In this document: positions 21,340 to 31,474 of the stretch, piece after piece
Position numbering within the stretch: position 1 is the first letter of the stretch
How the letters are laid out: each line of letters begins with the position of its first letter
NCBI RefSeq assembly: GCF_001641265.1
Contig: NW_020167525.1
Location: 186,001 to 250,000 of the forward strand
Length of the DNA stretch: 64,000 nt
Direction: 5' to 3'
From: Pseudogymnoascus destructans
Taxonomy: Eukaryota; Ascomycota; Leotiomycetes; Thelebolales; Thelebolaceae
Position numbers and translations under genes: made by a program
Notes under the pieces: model-generated
The model's input: only the letters and a program-made list of their open reading frames with translations
Told to the model about the DNA's origin: nothing
The model's database searches: none

Positions 21340-22965
21340 TCAAGAATCCCAAACTGGCCCAAATGCAGGGACGCCACGAGATTCCATGGCATACACAATC
21401 TGCTTCGTCACGCGAGGGTTGCTAATAACAAACACCGCCTCCGCGCCGGAATCAATATACATCTGGTACGCCAATGCCGCTAGGTCATGACGTCCGGACG
21501 ACTCCGTATCAATTACCATAGCGTTGGGGTCGACCTTGGTAACCGCGTCGCAGATATCCTTTCCGTAGTTAGCCCATGGGCTTGGCGCCGACCAGATCAT
21601 GCGGCAGGTTCCCTGCTTCCCAATCCCAGCGAGGTACGACAGGCATGGCCCAATTCCGGAGCCAGTAGTTACGATGACAGCGAGCCGGAAAGCCTGCGCC
21701 ATATTCAGAACACCGGTTACGGGAATGCCCTTGACGTAGTAGTATGGTCTCGGGTTGGCGATACAGTCTTGGGTCCAGTCTCCCCCGCTGGAGATCAGGA
21801 CCGAGCCGCCGATGTCGTTGGCAATACAGGCGAAGGCATGCCACTCAAGGAGTGGAGACTTGGACAGGCGGATACCGCAGAATGGGGGAACCTTGTATCC
21901 TGTAAAGTGTAGTCGAATGGCGCGGTTTGAGAATTTCTCTGGCTTTATCGCCAGCTTGCGAAGGAACACCCAGGGCCATATGATGAAGGCGGTGGTCACA
22001 GCGAGAAGCCAAAAGGCGGGCTCGCGGATCAGGATCAGGCCATAGGCTGGGGCATCGGAGGTGTAGATCCGCTGGACGGCGACTGCATAGAGAAAGAGCT
22101 CGGCCCAGAAGAGAGCTAGAGCTGTCCAGCCAACAAGACGGTGGATGACCTCGAAGGTATTGTGGTAGGCCATGCGGAACATCGGCATAGCACTCACGAT
22201 GATCAATACGAGCAGGAATACAAGAATCCACGCCACTGCCAACATCGCTGGAAAACGCATGGCGCCGTCGACCATGTCTTTGGTCAAGACGGCGCTATAG
22301 GCGATGAACCAAACAGTAGAACAGAACGCGGCTCCGCTGTGCATTCCGCCAAATTCATACACCTTGGCCAGCATCCTTCTGATGCGGAGCGGAGCACGAT
22401 GAGGAATCATCCAACATGTCTTGAATATGAAGTTGATGACATACTCCTGGCGCATCAGGATGGCGACCAGGATATTACTCGCTGCTGCCGTAGCGAGGGA
22501 GGACAACAGCTGAGGCTTGCTCAAATCCACCGTGGTGACGATGTACACGAACGCAATGGCATTCAGAATGGCTACAACAGAGAAGAGGCGTTGGTAGACT
22601 GCCATATATGTGTGTCTGAGGTTGCGAACAATGGGATGCTGGCGCTTTTCTGGCAGCGGATGAAGAGATTTGGGCACTGGGGTAGAAACAGCAGTCCAGG
22701 CTTGAGACGACTCGACGACGGAAGCACCACCAGCGGCTGAGTCAGCCATATGAAGTGTCGCTACTCTGCCGACATTGAATTCCTCGTCACCTTGGCCCGG
22801 AATGGCAAAGTTGTGGTGCTGGGTAGCACTGATCTTGGGTGGAAGGCCCGGCATGGCTTTCTGTTGTAGCTGCGAGGAGCCTGTATCGATCTGTGGAAGT
22901 GGTATGGCGGCTTTACTGTCGCTTGGCTGAGTCTGTAGTGACTGACGAGGAGGAAAGTTGTCCAT
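21340..22965 (-). CDS. tmpA: TmpA-like transmembrane flavoprotein/oxidoreductase
   Basis: 541 residues from the ATG at 22965, which has a good fungal context (AACATGG); the longer open frame begins without an ATG. A hydrophilic N-terminus of ~110 residues precedes about six hydrophobic helices (for example LFSVVAILNAIAFVYIV, FPAMLAVAWILVFLLVLIIV, FWLLAVTTAFIIWPWVF). The soluble C-terminus resembles a ferredoxin-reductase/ferric-reductase NAD(P)-binding domain, with VIVTTGSGIGPCLSYL and the C-terminal GVPAFGPVWDS. This layout matches Aspergillus nidulans TmpA, a plasma-membrane oxidoreductase implicated in conidiation signalling, and the related tail of some adenylate-forming reductases. No introns seen. 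Isolated host gene between transposon blocks. Confidence 0.8.
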   Translation of the reverse strand: MDNFPPRQSLQTQPSDSKAAIPLPQIDTGSSQLQQKAMPGLPPKISATQHHNFAIPGQGDEEFNVGRVATLHMADSAAGGASVVESSQAWTAVSTPVPKSLHPLPEKRQHPIVRNLRHTYMAVYQRLFSVVAILNAIAFVYIVTTVDLSKPQLLSSLATAAASNILVAILMRQEYVINFIFKTCWMIPHRAPLRIRRMLAKVYEFGGMHSGAAFCSTVWFIAYSAVLTKDMVDGAMRFPAMLAVAWILVFLLVLIIVSAMPMFRMAYHNTFEVIHRLVGWTALALFWAELFLYAVAVQRIYTSDAPAYGLILIREPAFWLLAVTTAFIIWPWVFLRKLAIKPEKFSNRAIRLHFTGYKVPPFCGIRLSKSPLLEWHAFACIANDIGGSVLISSGGDWTQDCIANPRPYYYVKGIPVTGVLNMAQAFRLAVIVTTGSGIGPCLSYLAGIGKQGTCRMIWSAPSPWANYGKDICDAVTKVDPNAMVIDTESSGRHDLAALAYQMYIDSGAEAVFVISNPRVTKQIVYAMESRGVPAFGPVWDS

Positions 22966-24060
22966 GTTGAGGACGGACAAGGGTTTAATGAGTGTATTAA
23001 TTACCAAGGGCTCAAAAAAGTTTGTGTGGAAAGAAGGAGGTGGAGTGCTTGTTATAGCAGTTGGTAATGAGAGATTCAAAGGTTCCGGGAATGCGGGACA
23101 GGTGAATAACCCTTAGTGCGTCGATATGAATGGATCAAAGTGAATCGTTATATTCAAAGAAGTAGCACGTATCAGCGCGTCTCAATCTTTGTGAGACTCA
23201 TGCTTGAAACATCCCACACATGTTCACAGAGAATGTCTCAAAGGCATTCGTTTTCTACTCTTTTTTCCTAGCGGACTTAGACAGAGACACTGATGCCCGT
23301 TGGCCGTTCTCATCCGTTCTCATCCGTCGTCCCTTACTGCATATCAGATCTCCCAACACCATGAAACCACGAGGTATGTAACCCTACGTACGTGGTGGCG
23401 GCTGCTGGCGGCCCCTTGCATCCGGTCCCCGCACTTACCTGTGTATAGTTGTAAGTCTTTGCTCGGCCGCACTTTTCTTTGTATGATTTGTGTCCCGTCT
23501 GCACTTTCCGTGGTAGAGCTACGAGCCCGGATGCCTTTTCCATTAACCGCTCCTCTAGATAGTAGTGTGCCAGCCTGCACTTACCTTCTTGCATAGCTGA
23601 TTTGCATAACTGATTTGTATAGTTGATTTGAATTTGCAAACTGCAACAGTAGAAGTGAGATAGTCTTACGAGGAGAGCGAGCGAGCGAAGCGAGCTTTCT
23701 AGCTGAGGTGCTGGATTTTAGTAGGGTGCCGTCTAGCGAAGCGCCAATGTATGTAGAAATCGTAGAACCCCAAAACAATAGTAAATACAGTAGTAGAATA
23801 GGATCCTCAATTTCATAGTAACATATAGCCGTAGACGCGTAAACAAACCACAGCATATTTTGAAGCTTCTAGCCCCAACCCTTCTTTCCTTCAACATCAC
23901 CAACGCCCTCACTACTTCCGAGGTAAGTCAAGGGTAATACGCCCCCCTACTCCCCCCTAGAGGCACAATCAAGGCCACTGTATTATATTTAAACTAACGT
24001 ACTCATAGATTAATGACCCTCTTTGCCTGGAAACCAATCAATACCGCCTCACCACCCCGC
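22966..24060. other. Upstream of tmpA-like gene; nothing recognised beyond ~23100
   Basis: The first 100-150 bases are the likely promoter/leader of the tmpA-like gene. The rest holds only short frames; a GCGAGCGAGCGAAGCGAGC stretch lies near 23680. Confidence 0.35.
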
Positions 24061-24796
24061 ACCATGGCGGGCCACCTCGACCGACGCCCTAACTCTCCGC
24101 CCCAACTCTCCGCGATCCGTCTCCGCCTCCCGGCCTCCGCTGCCCTAACTCTCCACGCTACGTCTCCGCCTCCCGGCCTCCCGACTGACTTGACATACGA
24201 CGCGGCCATCGCCGCCCTTATGGAAGACCTTCCCACGCTGCCGTCTTCTGACGATGAAGAAACTCTCTGCCGCCACTCCCGCACTCCTCTCTCCCCTCCA
24301 CCCTCGCTACAACTCCGGGTCGGCGTGCCCTCTCCACCACCACTACCATCCACGGCACCCCGACCCCTCACTCTCCTCCCACGATGGCTCTCCGGAGCCA
24401 GAAGACACTCGCGGCGGCCGCCACAACTCTCCCGAGCTGGGAGAATCTGCACCCTCTAGGCAAGGTAACCCCCCACCCCCTTTCCCCTAATTGAAGTGAG
24501 ATACTAACACGTGGATAGTTTCAGAATTTGCTAGCCGCACCATCCCGCCAGGTAGCACCTCGGCGGCGTTCACCGCACTCGCCGCCCTCTCTACCGTCCG
24601 TTCCGTGTTCATCAAGAACACGGACTCGTTCTCACTCTCGCGGCCCGCTAACGCGGAGGCATGGGCCGCAAAGCATGTGGGCAAAGAGGCTTCTTCTCCT
24701 TGCGGCCACTGCGTCAAGAGGTTGGGTCCTTTCGGGGGCCAACCTTGCATCGTAGTGGATGGCCACTTGTGCGGCGCTTGCGCTGGAATGCCGCAG
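24061..24796 (+). pseudogene. Pro-rich / Cys-rich two-exon ORF cut by Helitron
   Basis: A Pro/His/Ser-rich first exon ends ...ESAPSRQ with donor GGTAACC (24458). A ~66-base intron ends GATAGTTTCAG (24523). The second exon continues in phase (EFASRTIPPGSTS) into CGHCVKRLGPFGGQPC and HLCGACAGMPQLDRC: cysteines C-x2-C-x11-C-x7-C-x2-C-x8-C. At about 24797 the sequence becomes minus-strand Helitron, so the C-terminus is missing. The Cys layout is a looser version of those at 1023, 27497 and 57143. The start codon is uncertain (24064 or 24254). Could be a transposon accessory gene or a Helitron-captured host gene. Confidence 0.45.
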
Positions 24797-25960
24797 CTTG
24801 ATAGGTGTCGTAGCGGACGTCCGCGTGCCAGTATAAGTCCTCAAACCCCTTTGGACCGTGGACAACCGTTAATAGGAGTCGTAAGTAGTACCGCTCCCCA
24901 GCACTTGGACTACAGTGATAAATCCGGTCAATTGCAAAACCACGCTTGCGGATCCGCCACACTTTATCATTCCAAACGTAGTGCTGAGGAAACTCATGAT
25001 ATAACAGGTGGCGACCATCAGCATATAGCGTGTTATAGCGGAAGAACGCTACCAATGAGGAAATAGAACCGTTAGCAGTCCGTTCAAGAACCTCAGCTGG
25101 GTCATCGTCTGGACGAAACTGAACAGAGTGATTACCCTCTGTATGCATCTGTAGCCGTTGAACAGGTGGATGTTCACCATGTGTAGAATACTCCATGATC
25201 CGCCAATAGGCCTCAATAGGAGTAACGTATCGGCCGTGAACATATTGCTTTAACTCATCGCCTGTGAACTGGTCAACCTGCATAGTAGCACGGTCCGTTC
25301 CCTTATAAATATACTTGTGAATATATTTAACAGCCTTAACGCTTGAGCAAAGCTCTACATTAATATGTGCCTTATACCATTGTAATAGATAGGGGTTATA
25401 AGGAACCACCCAACGGTTGTCAAGATGAATCCATTCTCATCGGTATAAGTATCACCACGTCGGCGACGATACTCTGCCTTATGATCATCTGTGCAGATAG
25501 TATCCTCCCGAAACGGCCAAGGATACTGCTTCTGGCAGCGTAAACGGTCCGCTGGAAGCTCTAGCGGACGGCACGCTTTACCATGACAGGGGCCGTGTGT
25601 CATCTGCTTAGCAACAATCGACCGCAAAGACCCATCAACATCCCATAACGGGTCAGGTAGCTCAGCACATATGACGTTATCAATAGCAGATGGGCTCATA
25701 AGCTCGTGCTGATAATCAGGTCGTAGAAATAAGCAGAGGTGCATATGTGGCAGTCCATGCTTTTGATACTCAATAGTATAGCAATGGCCTGCGTACGGCC
25801 CAAGAACACCATCCGCTAAGTCCTTTAATAAGGAAGTAACCTTGATCTGAAAAATGTCTCCTATAATATCTGGCCGGTCAAGGTGCGTTTGACCTGGTAA
25901 AAGCTGTGCAAGCACCTCTGGCCAGCGTGGGTTGGCAGTAAAAGTGATAAAATATGTAAC
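24797..25960 (-). pseudogene. Helitron Rep domain, C-terminal part, truncated
   Basis: Continuation of the Helitron protein begun at 35794-38100. Shows the FTANPRWPEV motif, the HUH Rep signature GLPHMHLCLFL, KAVKYIHKYIYKG (with the region of the catalytic tyrosines), and TPIEAYWRIMEY. One frame change near 25400. It stops at RYDTYQAA (about 24797), so the Pif1-like helicase and the 3' terminus are gone. Rep nicks and joins the element's ends in rolling-circle transposition. Confidence 0.85.
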
Positions 25961-26413
25961 TGTTACGACGGAACAAGAAGGCTGGCCAACTACAGGACAG
26001 GAAGGAGGGAGGTCGCATGAGACCGGCCCTGGTACCTGGAGGGGCAGCGGGGAATAGTAGTTCTGAAAGTATCACGTGACGGACTCGCAGGATGATGAGA
26101 AGAATCCTAAGAGTCCAGGACTCCGAGGACTCGAGTCACGTGACGGACTCGCAGGATGATGAGAAGAATCCTAAGAGTCCAGGACTCCGAGGACTCGAGT
26201 GAGTTCCCAGGAGTCCACTAGGCACGACGCCACTATATAAGTAGATAGTTAGTTCTTAGATAGGAGCTTCGTGCTCAACTCAATACAGTATTTGTTATAT
26301 ACTAGTAACGTGTTACTTGAAGCCTTTGTGTCTGATCCTCTGCCTCCTCTGATAAGTAAACCTTTACGCAAGAGAACCTCTGTGTCTTCTATTATTTAGA
26401 AGTCAGCGTTACA
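25961..26413 (+). mobile_element. Solo LTR-A (U3 type c, two units) with target duplication
   Basis: TGTTACGACGG...GCGTTACA in sense orientation, flanked by GTAAC (25956-25960, 26414-26418). The duplicated site spans the Helitron/pogo boundary, so it inserted after the pogo did. Two ~65-bp U3 units, each starting CACGTGACGGACTCGC. Confidence 0.92.
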
Positions 26414-26513
26414 GTAACGTAGTTCACAAGTGAGTCGCCTACACAAGCTCACCGCCGATTATTCCTTGGCATCGTACGAAATCATAAAATATCTCAACAA
26501 TTAATTAATTAAA

Positions 26514-26638
26514 CTATTCTAACTCTTCGGCATTTGAATCATCAGATATATCTACAATATTTGGACAAGTTCGTACGTTGTGACCAATTTGTCCACAACA
26601 TCTACAACAACGTTTTTGCGGCTCAGTTTGCTTCATAC
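26514..26638 (-). pseudogene. Pogo B transposase, C-terminal end
   Basis: Encodes a CCRCCGQIGHNVRTC knuckle and acidic tail to a stop at 26514. It is the detached 3' end of the transposase at 34155-35694; the CATAC duplication shows where LTR-B entered. Confidence 0.85.
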
Positions 26639-26923
26639 TGTCATACTGACATTCGTTGCACTCAGTTTGCTATCAAACTCAAGAGCAAACTTGGAAATCT
26701 CCTCCTCAAACCTACAAGTCACTATACATATTTTGGCTTATCACACCAACAACAAGAGCAACTACTCAACGATTGCTACAACCATCTATGATTCATTACA
26801 CGTCATAGCTCCTTAGTTACAGGGCCGATATTACCACATAGCATATCTCTACAACCCCCTATGATTCATTACATGACATCACTCATACTACCACATGACA
26901 TATCTCTACCAACTAGAGGCCTA

Positions 26924-27399
26924 GTGTAACGCTGACTTCTAAACGATAGAAGACACAGAGGTTCTCTTGCGTAAAGGTTTACTTATCAGAGGAGGCAGGG
27001 GATCAGACACAAAGGCTTCAAGTAACACGTTACTAGTATATAACAAATACTGTATTGAGTTGAGCACGAAGCTCCTATCTAAGGAAATACTATCTACTTA
27101 TATAGTGGCGTCGTGCCTAGTGGACTCTTGGGAACTCACTTGAGTCCTCGGAGTCCTGGACTCTTAGGACTCTTCTCATCATCCTGCGAGTCCATCACGT
27201 GCCTAGTGGACTCCTGGGAACTCACTCGAGTCCTCGGAGTCCTGGACTCTTAGGACTCTTCTCATCATCCTGCGAGTCCGTCACGTGATACTTTCGGAAC
27301 TACTATTCCCCGCTGCCCCTCCAGGTACCAGGGCTGGTCTCATGCGACCTCCCTCCTTCCTGTCCTGTAGTTGGCCAGCCTTCTTGTTCCGTCGTAACA
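26924..27399 (-). mobile_element. 3' LTR of Gypsy-A (LTR-A, U3 type c)
   Basis: 476 bp, TGTAACGCTG...TCGTAACA on the plus strand. Sense (minus) order: U3 with two tandem GAGTCC-rich units and CACGTG, TATATAAG box, R-U5. Preceded in sense by a purine tract. Confidence 0.9.
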
Positions 27400-27416
27400 C
27401 TCGCTCCCTTCCCCTG
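27400..27416 (-). other. Polypurine tract of Gypsy-A
   Basis: AGGGGAAGGGAGCGAG on the minus strand, directly before the 3' LTR: the plus-strand DNA primer site. Confidence 0.8.
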
Positions 27417-27496
27417 GGCATTCGTCTCGAATCCTATAAGTACGTCCATGTCCCCGGGACTCTGCTGCTCCTCAGCGAGTCCTTCAACATGCAACA

Positions 27497-28062
27497 TGCC
27501 TACTGACACTGCCCGCAAACTCCAGGAACGCAACGATCTTGTCCGTCGAATAAAGAACCACGGATACGAACTACCCGAAATGGATTCTTGCTCGAACTGC
27601 GTGAGGCGAAACGTTACTTGCGTGTCGTCTCCAAATGATTCACGGCGGTGCGCCGAGTGCGTTCGTCGCAACTTGAAAGAAAAATGTGATTGTATGGGTC
27701 CTGAGCATCCCGACTGGGTGAAGCTCGAACGGGAGGAGGATCGCCTGGATCGCGAAGAGGAAGAAACCCTTTCGAAGTTACTTCGTCTGCGGAAGCAGAA
27801 ACGCCTCATCCGAACCCGTGGTAAAGATATGCTCCGGCGAGGTTTGAAAACCCTCGACGAGCTTGATGCGGCAGAGGAGGCCGAACGTGTGGCTGCTGAG
27901 AAGCGTGACGCTGTTGAGGTCGAGGAACAGGCAGTTAGCGCTGCCTCCTCGTCTGTGACCGGGACCTCCGCTTCCTCCGATCCACTGGCCTACTCCCCTG
28001 CATCTTGGGATCAATGGCTGGCGGATGGCGGCGTCGATATTCCTCCAGCAGTTCTTTGCTGA
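27497..28062 (+). CDS. Antisense Zn2Cys6-like coiled-coil accessory protein of Gypsy-A
   Basis: 188 residues from the ATG at 27497; a 5-codon upstream frame starts at 27490. Residues about 32-64: cysteines spaced C-x2-C-x6-C-x9-C-x2-C-x8-C with basic residues after the second Cys, exactly within the Zn(II)2Cys6 cluster rule. Then a charged coiled coil (about 75-150, with RRGLKTLDELDAAEE) and a Ser/Asp tail ending in ADGGVDIPPAVLC. It lies between the 3' LTR and pol, is read against gag-pol, and its last 128 bases overlap the chromodomain tail of pol in antisense. A homologue sits at 1023-1463. The gene is intact although gag is broken. Possible roles (DNA binding, self-regulation, targeting) are inference. 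Confidence 0.75.
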
Positions 28063-31000
28063 TGTTCCTTGTTGGTTCCCACGAATTATCCGTAGGTTCG
28101 TAATTTTCCCATTTTATCAAAAACTCTTCTCGACGTCCTACTAACCTTCTGTCTAGGATTGCTTCGACCTCATATTCGATTATCTCATTCTCGGGTTGGA
28201 GTTCGGTGTCGGTCGCAATTGGGGTATTTCCTCTTGCTGGTTCCAGTAGTGAGACATGAAATACCGGGTGTAGTCTAGACTTCCTGGGTAGCTGCAGTCT
28301 GTAATTAACTGAGCTGACTTTGTTCAATATTTTGAATGGTCCCAATTTCTTGAAGTCCAACTTTGTGCTTGGTCGTTTCGTTTTGATATGTTTCCGGAGT
28401 AGGTATACTTTATCCCCCTCCTTGAAGGCAGGTTCCATACTGCGCTTCTTGTTTGCGTATGCGGCGGATCGTTCATTTAAGAATTGGATGTCCGTCGCAA
28501 GTTGTTCGTGGAACGATTTCAGTTGTTCCACCACGATCAGGGCTTGTTCAGCTCGTGATTCATCCGGTCTTGGTTGCCTATATGCTTCTGGCTGGTAGCC
28601 ATAATTGGCAAAGAACGGTGAGACTTTCGTTGCTTCTGTCATCGCGCTGTTATATGCAAACTGTGCGATGGGTAAGATCTGAACCCAGTTATCCTGTTGA
28701 TGATTGACATAGCTTCGCAGGTACTGTTCAAGGGTCTGATTTAATCTTTCTGTTTGGCCGTCTGTCTGGGGATGAAAAGCTGTTGATAGCTTATGATTTG
28801 TTCCCAGTAGCGCCATCAATGATTTCCAGAATTTCGAAGTAAAGAGCTTGTCTCTATCTGAGATGATTTCTTCTGGCATCCCATGATCGGCTAATATGAC
28901 TCGAATGAAGGTATATGCGAGCGCCTCGGCGTCGCTAGCTTCTAGATATGGTATAAACTTCCCATATTTCGTGAGTCTTTCCGTGATGACGAGGATAGAG
29001 TCGTATTCTATTCCTGTTAACGGGTCCTTGGAGGGTGGAAGCTTGACGATGAAGTCCAAAGCTATTGATTTCCACGCTCCTTTTGGTACTGGTGTCGACT
29101 TGAGTTGTCCGTATGGCAGATGCCTATTGGATTTTGACTTGCTGCAAATGTCGCACTCTCTTACCACTGTCTCTACCTGCTTCCTCATACCTGGGAAGTA
29201 GTAGTGTCGAGTGATTCGTTCGAAGGTTCGTGTTACTCCCTGATGACCGTGTGCTGGTAACGAGTGTTGTTCTTGCACCAGCGGGCGTCTCATTTGACTT
29301 GGGACATACACTAACCCTTTGTATCGAATCAATCCTTGTTCGTCGATGGTGAAGTCGCCTTCGACTTTGGACAAGACTCGCTTGGCGCATTCGTCTGTTG
29401 CGTAAGCTTTCTTGAGTCTTTCCTCGAGTTCTGTATCTTCGATGACTGAGATCGTCGCTAGTAACTCGTTGTACTGTATTCCTGCATCTGTTTTCTTCAG
29501 AATTGCTCTAGGTCTTTCTTCCTTTGGGCCGGCGTAGTCGGTCCGTCTGCTGAGAGCGTCTGCTCTTGCATTCTCGGAGCCCTTGCGATAGGTTATCGTG
29601 AAGTTGTAGGCTGCGAGGGTTTCTGCCCAGCGGACTTGTCTGCGGTTTAAAACCTTGGTCGTGGTGAAGTATATGAGGTTCTTGTGATCCGTCCATACCT
29701 GCACAGGGTAGGTGGATCCCTCAAGATATACTCGCCACTGCTCAAAGGCAACGACAATAGCCAGTAGCTCCTTGTCGTGGATGTCGTAATTGAGTTCCGC
29801 GGGTGACAGTTTCCTAGAGTAGTACGCGATTGGTTTGAACTTACCGTTCTCGTCTGGTTGATTCAGACATGCTCCAATTGCGAAGTCAGAAGAGTCCGTT
29901 TCGAGGATGATCTTCTTTGCAGGGTCAAATGTAGCAAGGATAGGTGCTTCCGTGAACTTCGTCTTAAGTTCCTGGAAAGCAGCCTCTGCCTTGTCCGTCC
30001 ATTTGAATTCGAGATCCTTTCTGGTAAGCTCTGTGAGTGGTTGAGCTACCTTGGAATATCCCGAGATGAATCTTCGGTAGAAGTTGGCGAAGCCTAGGAA
30101 GGCTTGCACTTCCTTGACCGTGGTCGGTGTTGGCCATTCCAACACTGCCATTACTTTTGCTTGGTCCATCTTGATGCCGTGCGTTCCGATAATGTAACCC
30201 AAGAATTCGACTTGGTTTTTATGGAACTCGCACTTCTCTGGTTTGAGGAGTAAGCTGTACTCCTTTAGTTTCTTCAGGACGAGTTTGACATGCTTGACAT
30301 GCTCCTCCTTGGTTGCTGAATACACCAGGACATCGTCTAGGTAGACAATGGTAAAGATGTCTAAGTATTCGTGCAAAGCATCATTCATCAGTCGTTGCAT
30401 GGATGCGGGTGCGTTTGTTAGCCCAAAGGGCATGACTTGATACTCGAATAGGCCATAGCGGGTGCGGAATGCTGTTTTCCACTCTTCCCCAGCCTTGATT
30501 CGGATCAGGTTGTATGCTCCTCGCAGATCTAGCTTACTGAAGATCTTTGCTCCTTGAAATCTATCGTGTAGTTCGTTGATTAACGGCAGGGCATACCTGT
30601 CCTTGATTGTGATGTTGTTCAACGCTCGATAGTCCACACATAACCGTAGGGAGCCGTCTTTCTTTGGTACGAAAAGCACCGGACTTCCTGCTGGTGATGT
30701 GGATGGTCTGATGAATCCTTTCGCTAGGTTATCATCGATGTACTCCTTAAGTACCTTCAGCTCCTTTTCCGATAGCTGATATATTGGTCCGAACGGTGGA
30801 CTCTTGTCTTTCTCCAAAGGTATCTCGTGATCCCATGGTTGGTGCTTAGGAAGCGCCTCGTTCTTAGGGCCTTCCTGGAATAATCGCTCGTATTCCTTGT
30901 ACTCCACCGGTATACTCGTCGGTGAGGATGCCTGGGCTAGGTCATCGAGCTCGGAGGTTGCACATAACTCCTTCCGGCCCTGGGAGGGTTTCTCCCGTTG

Positions 31001-31474
31001 TCGCGTGTCCGTCCGTTGTTCACACGCGCACTGGCTCATCACAACTTTCTCGTTCCACCAGTCGATCTGGGGGTTGTGTTTCTTGAGCCATGGCACACCA
31101 AGGATGCACGCATGGTTGTCCATGTGCACGATGTCAAACTGAATCGTTTCCTTGTGCCCGTGTAGCATGACCATTTCCAATGGGACCGTTTCGTGGGTCA
31201 CCATTCCTTCATTAGTCGAGATGGGCTCTCCATCTACGACCATTAATGGGTATGGTTTGGTTTTCAATTGCGTCTTGAAACCTTGCGTGTCTGCTACTTT
31301 CTTTGTCATAAAGTTGCCCGTCGCTCCTGAGTCAATCATTGCTCGGAGGTGTCGCTGTTGTATCTTAGCGACCACATATAGTTGCATGCTGCCCGTCGTG
31401 GCGCATAGCTGGTCTGTACTAGGCCTCTTCGTGTCGCTCGCCGGTGGCCTACCGTCGAGGACTCCTAGTTTTTT
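27935..31474 (-). CDS. pol: Gypsy-A Pol polyprotein with chromodomain
   Basis: Open frame of about 1180 codons entered by minus-1 frameshift at 31474; the first internal Met is at 31387. Counting from that Met: protease DSGATG at 19; RT with YLDD at 349-352 inside IVYLDDVLVYS; RNase H from about 455 (ETDSSDFAIG); integrase HHCC finger about 680-730 (HGHQG, CDICSKS); integrase core D-D-E in ALDFIVKLPP, SDRDKLFTSKFW and HPQTDGQTERLNQ; C-terminal chromodomain about 1071-1122 (EYEVEAILDRR, FLIKWENYEP, NSWEP). The chromodomain places it among chromoviruses, which target heterochromatin marks. No stops seen, so this Pol may be functional. Confidence 0.92.
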   Translation of the reverse strand, partial: KKLGVLDGRPPASDTKRPSTDQLCATTGSMQLYVVAKIQQRHLRAMIDSGATGNFMTKKVADTQGFKTQLKTKPYPLMVVDGEPISTNEGMVTHETVPLEMVMLHGHKETIQFDIVHMDNHACILGVPWLKKHNPQIDWWNEKVVMSQCACEQRTDTRQREKPSQGRKELCATSELDDLAQASSPTSIPVEYKEYERLFQEGPKNEALPKHQPWDHEIPLEKDKSPPFGPIYQLSEKELKVLKEYIDDNLAKGFIRPSTSPAGSPVLFVPKKDGSLRLCVDYRALNNITIKDRYALPLINELHDRFQGAKIFSKLDLRGAYNLIRIKAGEEWKTAFRTRYGLFEYQVMPFGLTNAPASMQRLMNDALHEYLDIFTIVYLDDVLVYSATKEEHVKHVKLVLKKLKEYSLLLKPEKCEFHKNQVEFLGYIIGTHGIKMDQAKVMAVLEWPTPTTVKEVQAFLGFANFYRRFISGYSKVAQPLTELTRKDLEFKWTDKAEAAFQELKTKFTEAPILATFDPAKKIILETDSSDFAIGACLNQPDENGKFKPIAYYSRKLSPAELNYDIHDKELLAIVVAFEQWRVYLEGSTYPVQVWTDHKNLIYFTTTKVLNRRQVRWAETLAAYNFTITYRKGSENARADALSRRTDYAGPKEERPRAILKKTDAGIQYNELLATISVIEDTELEERLKKAYATDECAKRVLSKVEGDFTIDEQGLIRYKGLVYVPSQMRRPLVQEQHSLPAHGHQGVTRTFERITRHYYFPGMRKQVETVVRECDICSKSKSNRHLPYGQLKSTPVPKGAWKSIALDFIVKLPPSKDPLTGIEYDSILVITERLTKYGKFIPYLEASDAEALAYTFIRVILADHGMPEEIISDRDKLFTSKFWKSLMALLGTNHKLSTAFHPQTDGQTERLNQTLEQYLRSYVNHQQDNWVQILPIAQFAYNSAMTEATKVSPFFANYGYQPEAYRQPRPDESRAEQALIVVEQLKSFHEQLATDIQFLNERSAAYANKKRSMEPAFKEGDKVYLLRKHIKTKRPSTKLDFKKLGPFKILNKVSSVNYRLQLPRKSRLHPVFHVSLLEPARGNTPIATDTELQPENEIIEYEVEAILDRRLVGRREEFLIKWENYEPTDNSWEPTRNISKELLEEYRRRHPPAIDPKMQGSRPVDRRKRRSRSQTRRQR

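Noticed and set aside
22966..23079. N-terminal extension of the tmpA-like frame
   Set aside because: The longer frame starts at a TTG; the first in-frame ATG with good context is at 22965.
23300..23900. Possible small genes on either strand
   Set aside because: Short overlapping frames with no motif or splice support.
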